In this document: piece after piece, positions 1 through 10,976 of the stretch
Numbering within the stretch: position 1 is the first letter of the stretch
Layout: each line of letters opens with the position of its first letter
Assembly (NCBI GenBank): GCA_947311845.1
Contig: CAMZMU010000062.1
Span: 45,528,030 to 45,592,029 of the forward strand
DNA: 64,000 nucleotides
Direction of reading: 5' to 3'
Source of the DNA: Poa pratensis
Taxonomy: Eukaryota > Streptophyta > Magnoliopsida > Poales > Poaceae
The notes under the pieces: model-generated
The model's database searches: none
What the model was told of the DNA's origin: nothing
Seen by the model: the letters and a program-made list of their open reading frames with translations, nothing else
Program-made: the position numbers and the translations under genes

Positions 1-687
1 ACATTTTCGTGACAACATCAGGTTTTTCAATTCCCATTTCTCGTTCACCTCGTTGTACTGTACTCTTGATAGTGATACCACCAACACAACAAGGCATCTT
101 GTTTACACTTTCCGTGCACATGGCAACTTGTACCACAATGCACGATCGTTTGGCCTACAAGATGGTACCCAGCGCAATCACCTGGAGCTCTACTTCTATG
201 ATGATGATCCGAGTTTAGAGCACAGGTATCGGAGCTGCCAAAAAGAGGTGCTTGAGAAAGACAAGGAAGTAATCACATGGCTGGTGGACATACTTCGTGG
301 CAACCCATACTCCCAGAACCTGCGGAGAATGGGCGAGGTTGAGAATGTTGATGACTATCGTATAACACTAAACCTCGACCCAATGCTGGATCAAAGAAGA
401 TATAATGAACCAACCACATCGGAGGTGGCCGCTGTGTGGGTGGAGGGGAGAGATCGTCGAAAGCAGTTCGATCATAGCGTCATCCTGCAAGGGAATAATA
501 GAGAATATTATGGCATCCGGTCCTATCATGGCGGCTACGACGCGCTGTCGTACCCTCTCTTCTTTCCCAAGGGTGAACTTGGGTGGCATACCGATATCCC
601 GAAGGAAGGTGTCTCCTTAGAAGCTGTCATGGCAGCTCGTGCAAAGTGGCTTTCTCGTGTCGGGAACGATGATGGTGATGATGCAGG

Positions 688-690
688 TTA
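688..690. repeat. Target site duplication TTA (left); partner at 1738-1740
   Basis: TTA directly before the left inverted repeat of the 691-1737 element, and TTA again directly after its right inverted repeat. Removing the element and one TTA reads GCAG|GTTAGTG, a plausible splice donor. Confidence 0.85.
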
Positions 691-1737
691 GAGCATCTCT
701 AGCAGAGCCCGCAAAAAGCCCAAACCCGCAAAATAACCGCCCGATACGGATTCGAAACCTTAAAAACGCAGAGAACAGTACCCTCAAAACTCCCCGACCC
801 GTAAAAGTTTTTGAGGGGCCCCGTGAATCCGGCCCTCGGAACGGTTAATTCGCAGATTTCGCCGCCGAACCGAGGGGGCTCTGTATATGGTGAAAACTGT
901 TGGCGGGAGGGACATTTCAGCACCCGCCGGTGATCTTCCACCGTGGAACTCGCCGGAATCCGGCAAACTTCCGCCGTACTCGCCGGAATCGCTGCCGGAA
1001 TCGCTGGGCAGGAGCTGTGCCGCTGGCCTATCGTCGTTTCCGGCCGATTCCGATGAACCGTGGCTCCGTCGGGCAACGGCGGCCTGCGCACGGCAGCGGC
1101 GAATCGAGGGGTGGCCGGTGCAGCGGACAAGCCGCAGGAGCGTGGACGAGGCTGGAGTATCGCGGACGTGGGTGAGGCTGGAGCAACGTGGATGGCCGGG
1201 CCAGGCCGGCGCGGGCGTGCGCGACCGACCGGAGCAGCGGCCGAGCTGGCGGCGATGATGGCGTGTACTAGCTAGCTAGCTTGCTGGATGGAACAAATCG
1301 ATCGATTCTAGCTTATCTAGTACTACTGCATCGCTCGATTGGGTGAGTAGCTAGCTCGCTAGCTCAGCTCTATACGTATCTAGTGGATTCGATTGATTCG
1401 ACGCAGACTACGCGGCTTCAGAATCGACCCGGCTTGCGGCGGCGTGAGCGGCACACGGTGAGCACCGGAATGGTCGCAGCGGACCAACGGATTCGGTCAC
1501 GGAGACGCAGGATTCGGCGGAGTGGATTGGGGAATATACAGTGGTGTTGCGAGGAAGAAGATGGGGAAAAAGAGAAGAAAAAAAAATCAAAGGAATATTC
1601 GGGAATATTCTGTTTTAAGGGTTGATTTCACGGTTTCTGCTCCGTCGTGCCTCGTTTCGAGCCAAAAAAACGCGCGTTCTGCGACCCTCAAAACTGTTTT
1701 GCGGGTTCGCGTTTTGCGGGCTCTGCTAGAGATGCTC
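691..1737. mobile_element. Non-autonomous Harbinger-like TIR element
   Basis: A 1047-base insertion with 26 bp perfect terminal inverted repeats beginning GAGCATCTCTAGCAGAGCCC, flanked by a TTA target duplication (688-690 and 1738-1740). A three-base TTA/TAA duplication is the signature of PIF/Harbinger elements. Subterminal copies of an AACCCGCAAAA-like motif occur at both ends. The interior is GC-rich with no believable coding sequence, so it depends on a transposase elsewhere. It sits inside the Helitron helicase gene. A second element with a GAGCATCTC end preceded by TAA begins at 38973. Confidence 0.88.
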
Positions 1738-4700
1738 TTAGTGTTCAAATTTGGTTCCTACACATGCGCATTCCATTCTTTTGCACTGTTCTCTCACGTT
1801 TATGCAACAAGATTAATTTTGAGCACTTCGTGCAGCTTCATGAGGTTGTCTATGCGTGTCCGTGAAGGACTACTACTGCTACAAAATGCAGATCCGACCG
1901 GGGATATTCAACCCAATACTCCATGGGAAGCGGCTTTTCCAGCAGTTTGCGGTCGACACCCAGTTGAACTTCATGTGGCATAATCAAGATACGATAAGAG
2001 CGGATCTGTACCAAGGCTTAGTTGACATCTTACATGTCGGCGAGGGGCGGGCGGACGCTGTTGGAAAGCGGATAGTGTTGGGCTCGCAATTTATCGGTGG
2101 TCCACGTGACAAGAAGCGTCGCTACATGGATGTTATGGCTTTAGTGCGCAAGTATGGAAAGCCTGACATCTTCCTCACAATGACCTGCAATCCAAACTGG
2201 GATGAAATCAAGCGCGAACTATACCCTGGCCAGACACCACAAGATTGTCCAGATCTTGTCGTGCGTGTTTTCAGGGCGAAGCTAGAGGAACTCAAGGATA
2301 AGTTGCTTCGAAAGGACATCCTAGGCAAAGTGAAGGCATATGTGTATGTCGCGGAGTTCCAGAAGAGGGGCCTGCCACATGCCCACTTCCTGCTCATCAT
2401 GGAGGGGCGGTATAAGCTCACGTGCCCCGAGCAGTACGACCATCTTATCTCAGCCGAGCTCCCAGACAAAAAGAAGTACCCGAGTCTATATAAGATGGTA
2501 GTCAAGCATATGATGCATGGCCCATGTGGTGTTGCGAACCCTAATTGCCCCTGCACAAAGGGTCGTTCTGCTTGCAAGAACAATTACCCCAGGTCGTACA
2601 ACAAAGCTACTTTACAGGGCAAGGACTCGTACCCGCTATACAGAAGACGTGAAGATGGTCAGAAAGCGCTGATACGAAAGGAATGGCTGGATAATAGGTG
2701 GGTCGTACCGTACAACCCTCACCTACTGGATTACTTCAATTGTCATATCAATGTTGAGGCTTGTGGAAGCATAAAGGCAGTTAAATACCTGTTCAAATAC
2801 ATATATAAGGGCCATGATCGTGTATCTATCGGTGTGAGCGAGGCTGACAAGGCAGACAATAATGGAAATATAGACGAGATCAAACAATATAGGGATGCCA
2901 GGTGGGTGACTCCCTCGGAAGCCTTGTGGAGGATATATGGTTTTGAACTGAGTAAGTGCCATCCACCTATGCAGCAGCTGCAACTCCATCTCCCAAACAT
3001 GCAACATGTGTCATTCAAGAAGGGCCAAGATATCCAAGAAATAGTTAACCGTGAAGGTGCTGAGAAGTCAATGCTTACGGCGTACTTCGAGGCAAATAGG
3101 TTTAGATGAAAGGAATCGTGGTATCTTGTACAGGGACTTCCCTCAGTTTTTTACTTGGCAGACACCCAAGGGAGACAAGTTCTGGCAAAGAAGGAAACAA
3201 GAAACAGATGGGCAGGTTGGAAGAATTGTGGCAGCACATCCAGCAGAGGGGGAACGCTATTACCTGCGGGTTCTCCTGAACCACGTCCCTGGCGCCACCT
3301 CCTTCGATGACCTAAAGATGGTTAATGGCGAGACCCTACCCACTTTTTGTGAAGCTGCGGAGGAAAGGGGACTTATAGAAGGGGACAACACGCTGGATGA
3401 CTCCCTTACCGAGTCTTCATTGTTCGCGATGCCATCATCTCTACGAAGGCTATTCGCAACAATATTGGTATTTTGTGAGTCGAGCAACGTGCGCGGACTT
3501 TGGGAGAAACACTTAGAGGCAATGTCGGAGGACTATCTTCGTACAAATCCATGCACCATTGTAGCTCAGCAAATGGTTCTGATTGAAATCAGGAATATGC
3601 TACAGTCAATGGGGAAGGACATAAATTCTTTTCCTCTTCCAGAGATCAATGAGGAATATGACTCTGCCGTGGGTGTGGAAAGGGAGATCTTTGAGGAGAC
3701 AACCATAAAGCCCAACGAGGAGGACTTAAATCTCTCAGAGTCACTTAACGCTGAGCAGAGGGCCGCCTACGACGAGATAATGTCTGTTGTTGACGGTCAG
3801 GATGGTGGCGTGTTCTTTGTGGACGGACCTGGAGGCACGGGCAAAACATTTCTTTACAAGGCGTTGCTGGCAACGATACGTGGGCGAAAAAAGATAGCCG
3901 TGGCAACAGCTACATCCGGTGTCACGGCTTCCATATTGCCTGGTGGGAGAACTGCGCATTCACGGTTCAAGATACCTCTAAGCGTTGACGATGGTGGGTT
4001 CTGTAACTTCACCAAACAAAGTGGGACATCCAAGCTACTACGGTCAGCTTCTATCATAATTTGGGATGAGGCTTCCATGACGAAGCGTCAGGCTATGGAG
4101 GCGCTAGACAATAGCTTGCGTGACATAATGAGCCAACCAGAGCTTCCGTTCGGTGGAAAGACAGTAGTGTTCGGTGGAGATTTCAGACAAGTCATCCCTG
4201 TTGTGCGTAAGGGATCGAGGGCTCAGATAATTGATGCGACACTACGTAGTTCTTACCTTTGGAGGTCCATGCGTCACCTTAAGCTGGAACACAATATGAT
4301 GGCACATAGCGACCCCTGGTTTGCGGAGTACCTGTTGCGCATCAGGGGTGGCACGGAGGAGACCAATGGTGATGGTGACGTCCGCCTACCTGATGAGATA
4401 TGCGTGAAGTATACTGAAAAGGACAATGATCTTGATGCACTCATAAACTATGTTTTTCCAAGTCTCGGTGTAAACATGGCAGACCCAAACTACATCACCT
4501 CCAGAGCTATCTTGACTACCCGAAATGATTGTGTCGATTCGATTAATATGAAGATGATCGATCGGTTTCAGGGGGATGAGATGGTCTACCATAGCTTTGA
4601 CTCTGCGGTGGACGACCCATACAACTACTATTCGTCCGAGTTCCTTAACTCTCTAACACCTAATGGGCTGCCACCGCATGAGTTGAAGCTCAAGATTAAC

Positions 4701-5451
4701 TGCCCGATTATATTGCTCAGAAACATTGACCCGACAAACGGACTTTGCAATGGAACGCGGCTGGTAGTCCGAGGATTTCAGAGGAACATCATCGATGCAG
4801 AAATCGTGCTGGGGCTACATGCTGGGAAGAGGATTTTCTTGCCGAGGATCCCCCTTTGCCCCTCAGATGATGAGATGTTCCCTTTCCAGTTTAAGAGAAA
4901 ACAATTTCCTATTCGGCTCAGCTTTGCCATGACGGTTAACAAGGCACAGGGGCAGACTATTCCTAATGTCGGTATCTACTTGCCCGAGCCGGTGTTCTCT
5001 CATGGGCAATTGTACGTTGCGCTTTCTAGATCTACAACCAGAAAAAAACGTTAAGATCCTCGCCATTCCACCTACAAAGGATAAAAAGAAGAAAACCCTA
5101 CATACCGATGGTACTTACACGACCAACATTGTCTTTAAAGAGGTCCTTACTAAATAGGTCAGTTATTTCACACGTACATACTTTAAGTACTCATACTTCA
5201 TATTTTTTTAAATTATGAAATATTTGTATACAGTCTTTTATTTATTTTCTACAGGTCAAATGAGATACCGAGAGAAAGAATTAGTGACTTACCACTGCCT
5301 TCAAGAACCAAAAGATTTGTCCAAATTTCATATTCGAACAATGTAAAAAATTATACATTGTAATCTTAATGGTTTTTAGAGCTATCTTTTCATACACGTG
5401 AATGTTTAGACATGCATTATATTTACAAGTGCGTTGATTTTTTTTTTGAAA

Positions 5452-5480
5452 ACCCGTAGCAACGCACGGCATTCAACTAG
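5452..5480 (+). other. Helitron 3' terminus: hairpin plus CTAG
   Basis: CCGTAGCAACGCACGG can fold into a six-pair stem with one bulged A and an AAC loop. Eight bases later the element ends in CTAG before a T. This is the conserved terminator-like end that Helitron Rep proteins recognise, and similar ends are common in grass Helitrons. Confidence 0.85.
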
Positions 5481-5580
5481 TTAGACCAGAAAATCATAAA
5501 GTAAATTCAGCACAGCACATTCGGGCATAGAGCCAAGTGAAAAATAAAATTCGACATCCCGTTTTGGCGAGAGAAGAAAA

Positions 5581-5654
5581 GGCCCAATTGTCTTTATGAA
5601 GGCCCAGTTGATAATTGCATTCGGGTCCAAAAAACAAACAAGCCCTAGGGTTTA
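5581..5654 (+). promoter_or_regulatory. RPS21 promoter: two GGCCCA boxes and a telo-box
   Basis: GGCCCA (TGGGCC site II core on the other strand) occurs at 5581-5586 and 5601-5606. TAGGGTTTA, the reverse of the AAACCCTA telo-box, lies at 5646-5654. Site II plus telo-box is the usual combination upstream of plant ribosomal protein genes. All three lie between the Helitron end and the first exon. Confidence 0.7.
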
Positions 5655-6398
5655 CGCAGGTAATAAATCCAGATCCACAGCCACCGTGCGAGCCCCTTTC
5701 CTGCTCACCACCGTGCCGCTGCCGTCGCCGCCGCAGTACTCGTCTTCTCCTTCACCAGAGGTATGTCGCACGTCGCGATTTCACCCTCCCCAAATCCATC
5801 CACTGTTTATGATCGATTATCTCGCCCCGTGCCACTGCACGTCAGTTCGCCGCCGATTTATCCATGAATCATGTATCTGGGGATGGTTTGGTTGGTCCCG
5901 CAAAATTCGTGTTATACAGTTCTACTTGTATACGGTCAGCATCGGTTAGAACTGTTTGTGCGTGAGTCCGTGGTTTAGCTGCTACGAATTTCCTCCCGTT
6001 CGACCCCTAGACTCCTAGAAGAGAGATGGATTTTAGTTCTCTAGATGCTTTTGTAGGAAGCTAAATTACGATTGTTTAGTGGCAGCGTTACATCTGGGTT
6101 GGATTTACTGAAGACGTGTGAATCAGTGGATGTTTGATCTTTCATTTTTCTGAGAATAATCGTTTATCTTATTATCATAACCACTCCCTTACCGTATCTG
6201 GTCTTAATTGGGGATTGCTTGGATAGATTTTGATGGGTATTATAGTTTTTAGAACATTGTAATGCATATCTTTTTTATTCTTCATTTAATTTATATGTAA
6301 AGTTATAGTTTAGCCTTTGTCGTTAGTTTTGCTCCCAAATATGAATGTGTTTCTTTGATGACCAGAAGTTGTGTTCCTGCATCTCTCCAGTTGTCACC

Positions 6399-7347
6399 AT
6401 GGAGAACGAGGAGGGTAAGATGGTCGACCTCTATGTCCCCAGGAAGTGGTACGCATTGTTGGGTTCTTGGTGAAATACCACAGTGGACAGTGGTAAACCT
6501 TGCTCATACTTGCTTCGTATTGGTTCCTGCAGTTCTGCCACAAACAGGATCATAACTGCCAAGGACCATGCTTCTGTCCAGATCAACATCGGTCATGTGG
6601 ATGAGAATGGACTGTATGATGGCCGTTTCACCACGTTTGCCCTCTCTGGTTTTGTCCGTGGCCAGGTGCTTTACCCTGTTATCCTGACACCATCAATTTG
6701 TTTTTTCAAGCACATCATGTGAAGGATCCAGATGTTCTGTGTTCTTTACCTGATTGTTCTTGTGTGGGATTTCTGTCTATTATTTTCCTTTCCGTCTAGT
6801 TGATCAGAATAATGTTGATTGTGATAGTGACATGCTTGTGGTTCCTGTGATGGCTTGATGTTTGTGGTATCAGTTTCTTAAAATATCCTTTGCATGGGTG
6901 AAACCAGTTAATACTCTGTTAGCAAAGTTCCACAAAATTATAGTAGCAGTAATAGTTTATGAAGATTTTTGTAATGATATCAGTTACTCTGCTTGGCTAC
7001 TCAAATTGAAGGTTAATTCATTTATTCAAGCTTCTTTAATCTACAGTTGTACTTGTACATATATGATACAGTTTGAGAATATCTAGAACTAACACCAATT
7101 AGTTGTAAGGATTTCAAATTGTGATGTCTAGATGATAAAGGCTATTATTTTCTGAGTTACATATTCAGATATAATTGATCAGTTGTGCATGAGTATTGTT
7201 AACCTGGCTGCTCTAGAATATTCTCCTTTTCTACCTGGTCCTGTTGCAACTTTGTCATTGGTTCTTATACCATTTGGCTTGCAGGGTGATGCGGATGGTG
7301 CTTTGGACAGGCTCTGGCAGCAGAAGAAGTCTGAGATCAAGCAGTAG
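6399..7347 (+). CDS. RPS21: 40S ribosomal protein S21 (eS21)
   Basis: Small-subunit ribosomal protein, cytosolic. Spliced coding exons are 6399-6448, 6533-6665 and 7285-7347, all with GT-AG borders, giving 81 residues (plant eS21 is about 82). Visible family features are the N-terminal [39 protein letters not shown], and the C-terminal [16 protein letters not shown] 5' UTR exon ends at 5760 and is followed by a 605-base leader intron (5761-6365), then CATCTCTCCAG and the ATG in good context. The frame is intact across both junctions. The 3' UTR probably runs to about 7600. It lies outside the large duplication, so there is one copy here. Its promoter has been abutted by a Helitron. Confidence 0.93.
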
Positions 7348-10300
7348 ATGAGTTCCGCGTGGAAGATTTTGCTAGAATAGATATTTATTAAGCCGCGTTG
7401 AACCTTATTTGAGGAACTTGTTATGGTTGTTTATGCCTTGCCTACTAGTGGTCCATGTTGGCTATGATATACATCAATTGAAGAATCAATCATGTTTTTT
7501 GTACCTTTGCACATTTATTGTCTATCTCTCTAAGATGAAACAGTAGACATGTAATGCTTTCTGAGTTCTGTACTGCATTTTAGGCATTGTTCTATTGTCC
7601 TTTCTATTTAGCGAAGCTGAGGAGGGCTGCCTGCTGTTAAACCCCGACTTTAATCATGCCTTGTGTAGCCAACAACCGGTGGCTTATTCCAAACATGAAT
7701 AAATTCACATAATTGTTTGGCAAAATGATATGTATTTTATATTTTTTGTAGAATATTGAATGCACATCTCACATTATTTTTTTCAATCTTAAAGAACAAA
7801 TAAAAAAAAACAATTTACTATAGTCGATTCATGATATAGGGAGTTAACATTGGGAGACGTCAATGAGTTAATGGGATAGACCGTGCACCATGACTGTTAG
7901 GAAAACTGAAAGCTCACAGGAAACAGTATACCAAATTTAAAACTCAAAAGAAAACACCTTCTAGATGAACAGAAAGAACATCACATGTCCCCAGGAGATC
8001 CTAGAGATAATTCACAGAGTTTTTATCGTCAGACGATTTTCCTCGTTTTGTCTAGTGACTAGCAGTGGCACAAAGGCTGTGAGCACCATCCACCAAAGTG
8101 AGTCGCACTGCCTTTTGATACAAAAGTGTGTGGGGTTGCTGGAGAAAGATCCAGCCATTTGTGAAACTCCAGGTTGCAACTGCAGGTCCTCTCCTGCCTA
8201 GCAGTGGATAGGAAGGTATAGTTCCTTCCTTGATGTCCACCACCAATCCACCATCATCCTCCAAAGAGAAGCTACTGGGCTAGGCAAACACAGTCCATGC
8301 CCCTACTCTTCTTGATGGAAAGAAGAAACACAAAAGGCAAGCATTTCTCAAAAGCACAGTGTATTCCCCCAAGCATGCTCACAACTCCATGATGAAAGTG
8401 CCCTCTTCTAGTGCCTCTATCCCCCATTTCATTATGGTGGCATCCATGATCGATCTAATCTCGAAAGCAGCCTGGTTTTATGTTTTTCCACAGTTTCTTT
8501 TATTCTTTGATTGATGAACACATGCGAGACTTCAGGCACAGTTTCTCTAACTTGATTTAACTGTCATGTTTTTTCTTGAATTTTTTTTAGGATAATGGAG
8601 ATTAGACGTAGATATTTTGTGGAACACTGGCTTTAGGGTTATGTTGACTCGAGTGATTTATGCTTGGGGAAATTATACGGAAAGAACATTGGCTTTAGGA
8701 TGATGTTGACTCCAGTGATTTATGTTCGGGAAAATGTGCGGAAATATTTGTTCCTTTTAATTTGGGATGAAGATCAGTTGTGCGCACCAAATGTTTGTTA
8801 AAATCACAAAATCCAAAACCATGCAGCGCTTACGTCTCTTGGGTACTACATTATTTCTTGCACATGTCCTTATTCTGTTCATGGTGGATGCATGTTGGCC
8901 GCTTCCAAGAGGAGATCCATCTATGTTGGCTTCTTTTGTGAACGAGTGAGAAGGCGAGAAGATCTCATCTCACAAGGACGAGGATCAGGAAAGGCAAGGG
9001 TATATGGCAAGGACAAGGTCAGGAGAGGTCGAACAACTTGTCTTTTTATTTAGCATTGCAACTTTAGTAGAGAATCTGTGCAATGTTTCTCTTTTTCCGT
9101 ACATAGTTAATGGATGAGGAGCAAGGAACCACCATTGGGAGTGCACCATATGCGGCGAGCATCCGCAGCACACCCTTTATCCTGAGTTGACTAGAGAATA
9201 TCACATACGGCAACGATTCCTGCCAATTGTTACGTACACGCTTATTCCGTTGATGTCAGCTTTTGGAATAGGCTAACGTATGGTACGATCTTCTCACATT
9301 CGTAGGGGGAATGTGGTGTCCAACTGAGAGAAATGAATTAGGGAATTTTCCGTCAGTTAAGTTGCACCAGTGGCCTGTTTGATCATGCTTAAGTTAGAGG
9401 ATGGACCTAATTGAGCAAATGCATATCCATGTTTACCTTTCAAAACAGTCTGGTCTTATTATTGACTAATCATTGAATCTTCAAGTTGGCATGGAAGTAG
9501 TATTGCATTTGGTGTTTGATCATGGTCAAATTCTTTATTGGCTAAATGGAGCTGGGACCTAATTAGTTTTGATCCCCTGCAAGTATTTATGCTGCTATAG
9601 CGTACAAAACACAGTTAAGCATATAATTCTTTTGATTATGGTGTAATTCCACACATAGTGTTCTAGATTCTCCATGAAGCATTCATTGTTGATACAACTT
9701 TTCCAGAATAAATTTTGAAGTGGATCAAACGCGTTCTTATCTTCGTTGCCGCCCACTTTACTGTGCTGTTTGGTTGCGTGTGACCATGGTTGTACATGAT
9801 ATGTATTCCTTAGGTGCATTATTGGCAACTTTAGCTTGGTTAACCAATTATCCTTGTCTCTTCATGTGCACCTTTTCCCTCACAATCTTGATGAGTAGTT
9901 TCTTTGAGGGATATTGTTTGCTTGTACGGTTTATTTGTTGTTGTCGGTATCTCCATGCTCGGTTTCCTACAAGGCTGACACGAAAAAGCCCACAGATATT
10001 TCGTGTTGATGCTCAGGTTCATGGGATTGTTTGATACATCAAGCTTGTTTCAATGCGTTCTGTTTTCTCTTTGTCCTAACATGTGACAACCTTAATATTT
10101 TGCACTACTCTTGCATGGATGTGGTAACTAACTGTAACAATGATATAAGCCTATAACCAGTCAATCAATGAATTACTATTTTAAACTGCCAACTCTAGAG
10201 GTTTGAGCTTTGCATTTGTGTGGCTCGTGGCTTTGAGTTTCTAATTATGTAAATGTCTACAAGTAAGGAGAGGTCATGGTATGATTTACTATACGAAATT

Positions 10301-10439
10301 AAATTAAAATATGGTCTCCTCTTCATTCGTAATGCATAATACTTCATACAAAAAAGATGAAACATACGAGGCACATTTTTTCGCACCATTGCTAGGATCT
10401 TCAACTTGTTCCCAGCCTTCTTGGCCTAACCATACTATC
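7348..10439. other. Intergenic, no gene supported
   Basis: The first 250-300 bases are the probable RPS21 3' UTR. The rest is AT-rich with short open frames only. The one structured item is the 62-base tandem pair at 8622-8745. A minus-strand frame at 8052-8264 looks protein-like for a stretch but has no partner exon or recognisable family, so I do not call it. The region ends at the left breakpoint of the large duplicated unit. Confidence 0.6.
8622..8745. repeat. 62-base imperfect tandem repeat, two copies
   Basis: Units at 8622-8683 and 8684-8745 both begin GAACAYTGGCTTTAGG and contain GTGATTTATG. They differ by scattered substitutions, so the duplication is old. Confidence 0.8.
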
Positions 10440-10879
10440 ATGTATACCGGTTAACTAAGTATACTGTCTTTTCCTAGTCTCCATATTTCACATTAGTACT
10501 CATTGCTAGTTGTGTGGAGATATTTCAAGCCTACGACATGTGTTTTACATGGTTTCATTGCAGGAAATGAGGTGTAGTTCTTAAAGGGTACAAAATGAGA
10601 GGTGGAGTTCCATGTCACAAGACAAATTGAGGTAATGGGTAATGAAGCACACGCAACTTGATAAAATGCCAACATATCATTTTGTTGCTTTACGATTTTC
10701 AGTTGAACAATAATAGTGGGAGTTCCTTAAATATTGAAACATATTGTCATGTCCAGAAAGATAATAAGTGGATCATCTTACATGTGCAGATGGATTGCAC
10801 TTTCTAATTGGGCAAGAATCTCTCTAGTAAAGTGGTAATATTAAGCATATATGCTTCTCATGATCATGCACTATCGCAG

Positions 10880-10886
10880 TATATAA
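10880..10886 (+). promoter_or_regulatory. TATA box of GH3 copy 1
   Basis: TATATAA about 90 bases upstream of the chosen ATG at 10977, at a normal plant spacing for a short leader. The second copy has the same box at 43641-43647. Confidence 0.65.
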
Positions 10887-10976
10887 GGGGCAAACAAGCT
10901 CCAGAAGCTATTACTTTGAGCCCCTGCCTTCCTCTTTTAGTTGAGGTCCATTTTTAGTTCTTCCTTTGGTTGTATT

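Larger units (their letters stand above)
1..5157 (+). pseudogene. Helitron Rep/PIF1-like helicase, disrupted
   Basis: Transposase of the Helitron: a Rep endonuclease nicks DNA and a SF1B helicase unwinds it. The N-terminal part runs from the window start to about 686. The Rep core follows at 1850-3100, with the HUH motif in GLPHAHFLLI and the tyrosine motif YLFKYIYKG. The helicase at 3100-5157 has Walker A GPGGTGKT (about 3827), Walker B IIIWDEAS, GGDFRQVIPVV, and the C-terminal motif NKAQGQT...YVALSR. Breaks are a 1.05 kb element at 691-1737, a one-base gain in the TTT at 3101-3103, and a one-base gain in the A run at 5042-5048. After the last break the other frame continues to a stop at 5157. 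The bases after the inserted element (1741 to about 1848) look like an intron ending at ATGAG|GT before the LCVSVKDYYCY segment. Confidence 0.88.
1..5480 (+). mobile_element. Helitron, 3' part (5' end outside window)
   Basis: Rolling-circle transposon. The sequence shows Rep (HUH) and PIF1-type helicase coding, about 320 bases of AT-rich 3' sequence, and a canonical 3' terminus: a short hairpin followed by CTAG at 5477-5480, with T as the next base, as expected for Helitron insertion between A and T. The 5' TC end lies before the window. The coding part is broken (see the pseudogene entry), so this copy is unlikely to be autonomous now. The right boundary sits less than 200 bases from the start of the RPS21 promoter and 5' UTR. 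Confidence 0.9.

Noticed and set aside
8052..8264. Minus-strand 70-codon frame with a protein-like stretch
   Set aside because: No recognisable family, no flanking exon and no promoter. Left as intergenic.
10941..10976. N-terminal extension of GH3 (reads MRSIFSSS if TTG is taken as start)
   Set aside because: The first codon is TTG. The ATG at 10977 gives a normal GH3 N-terminus, and the extension lies in the 5' UTR. The same reasoning removes three codons before 28414 in the PPR gene.
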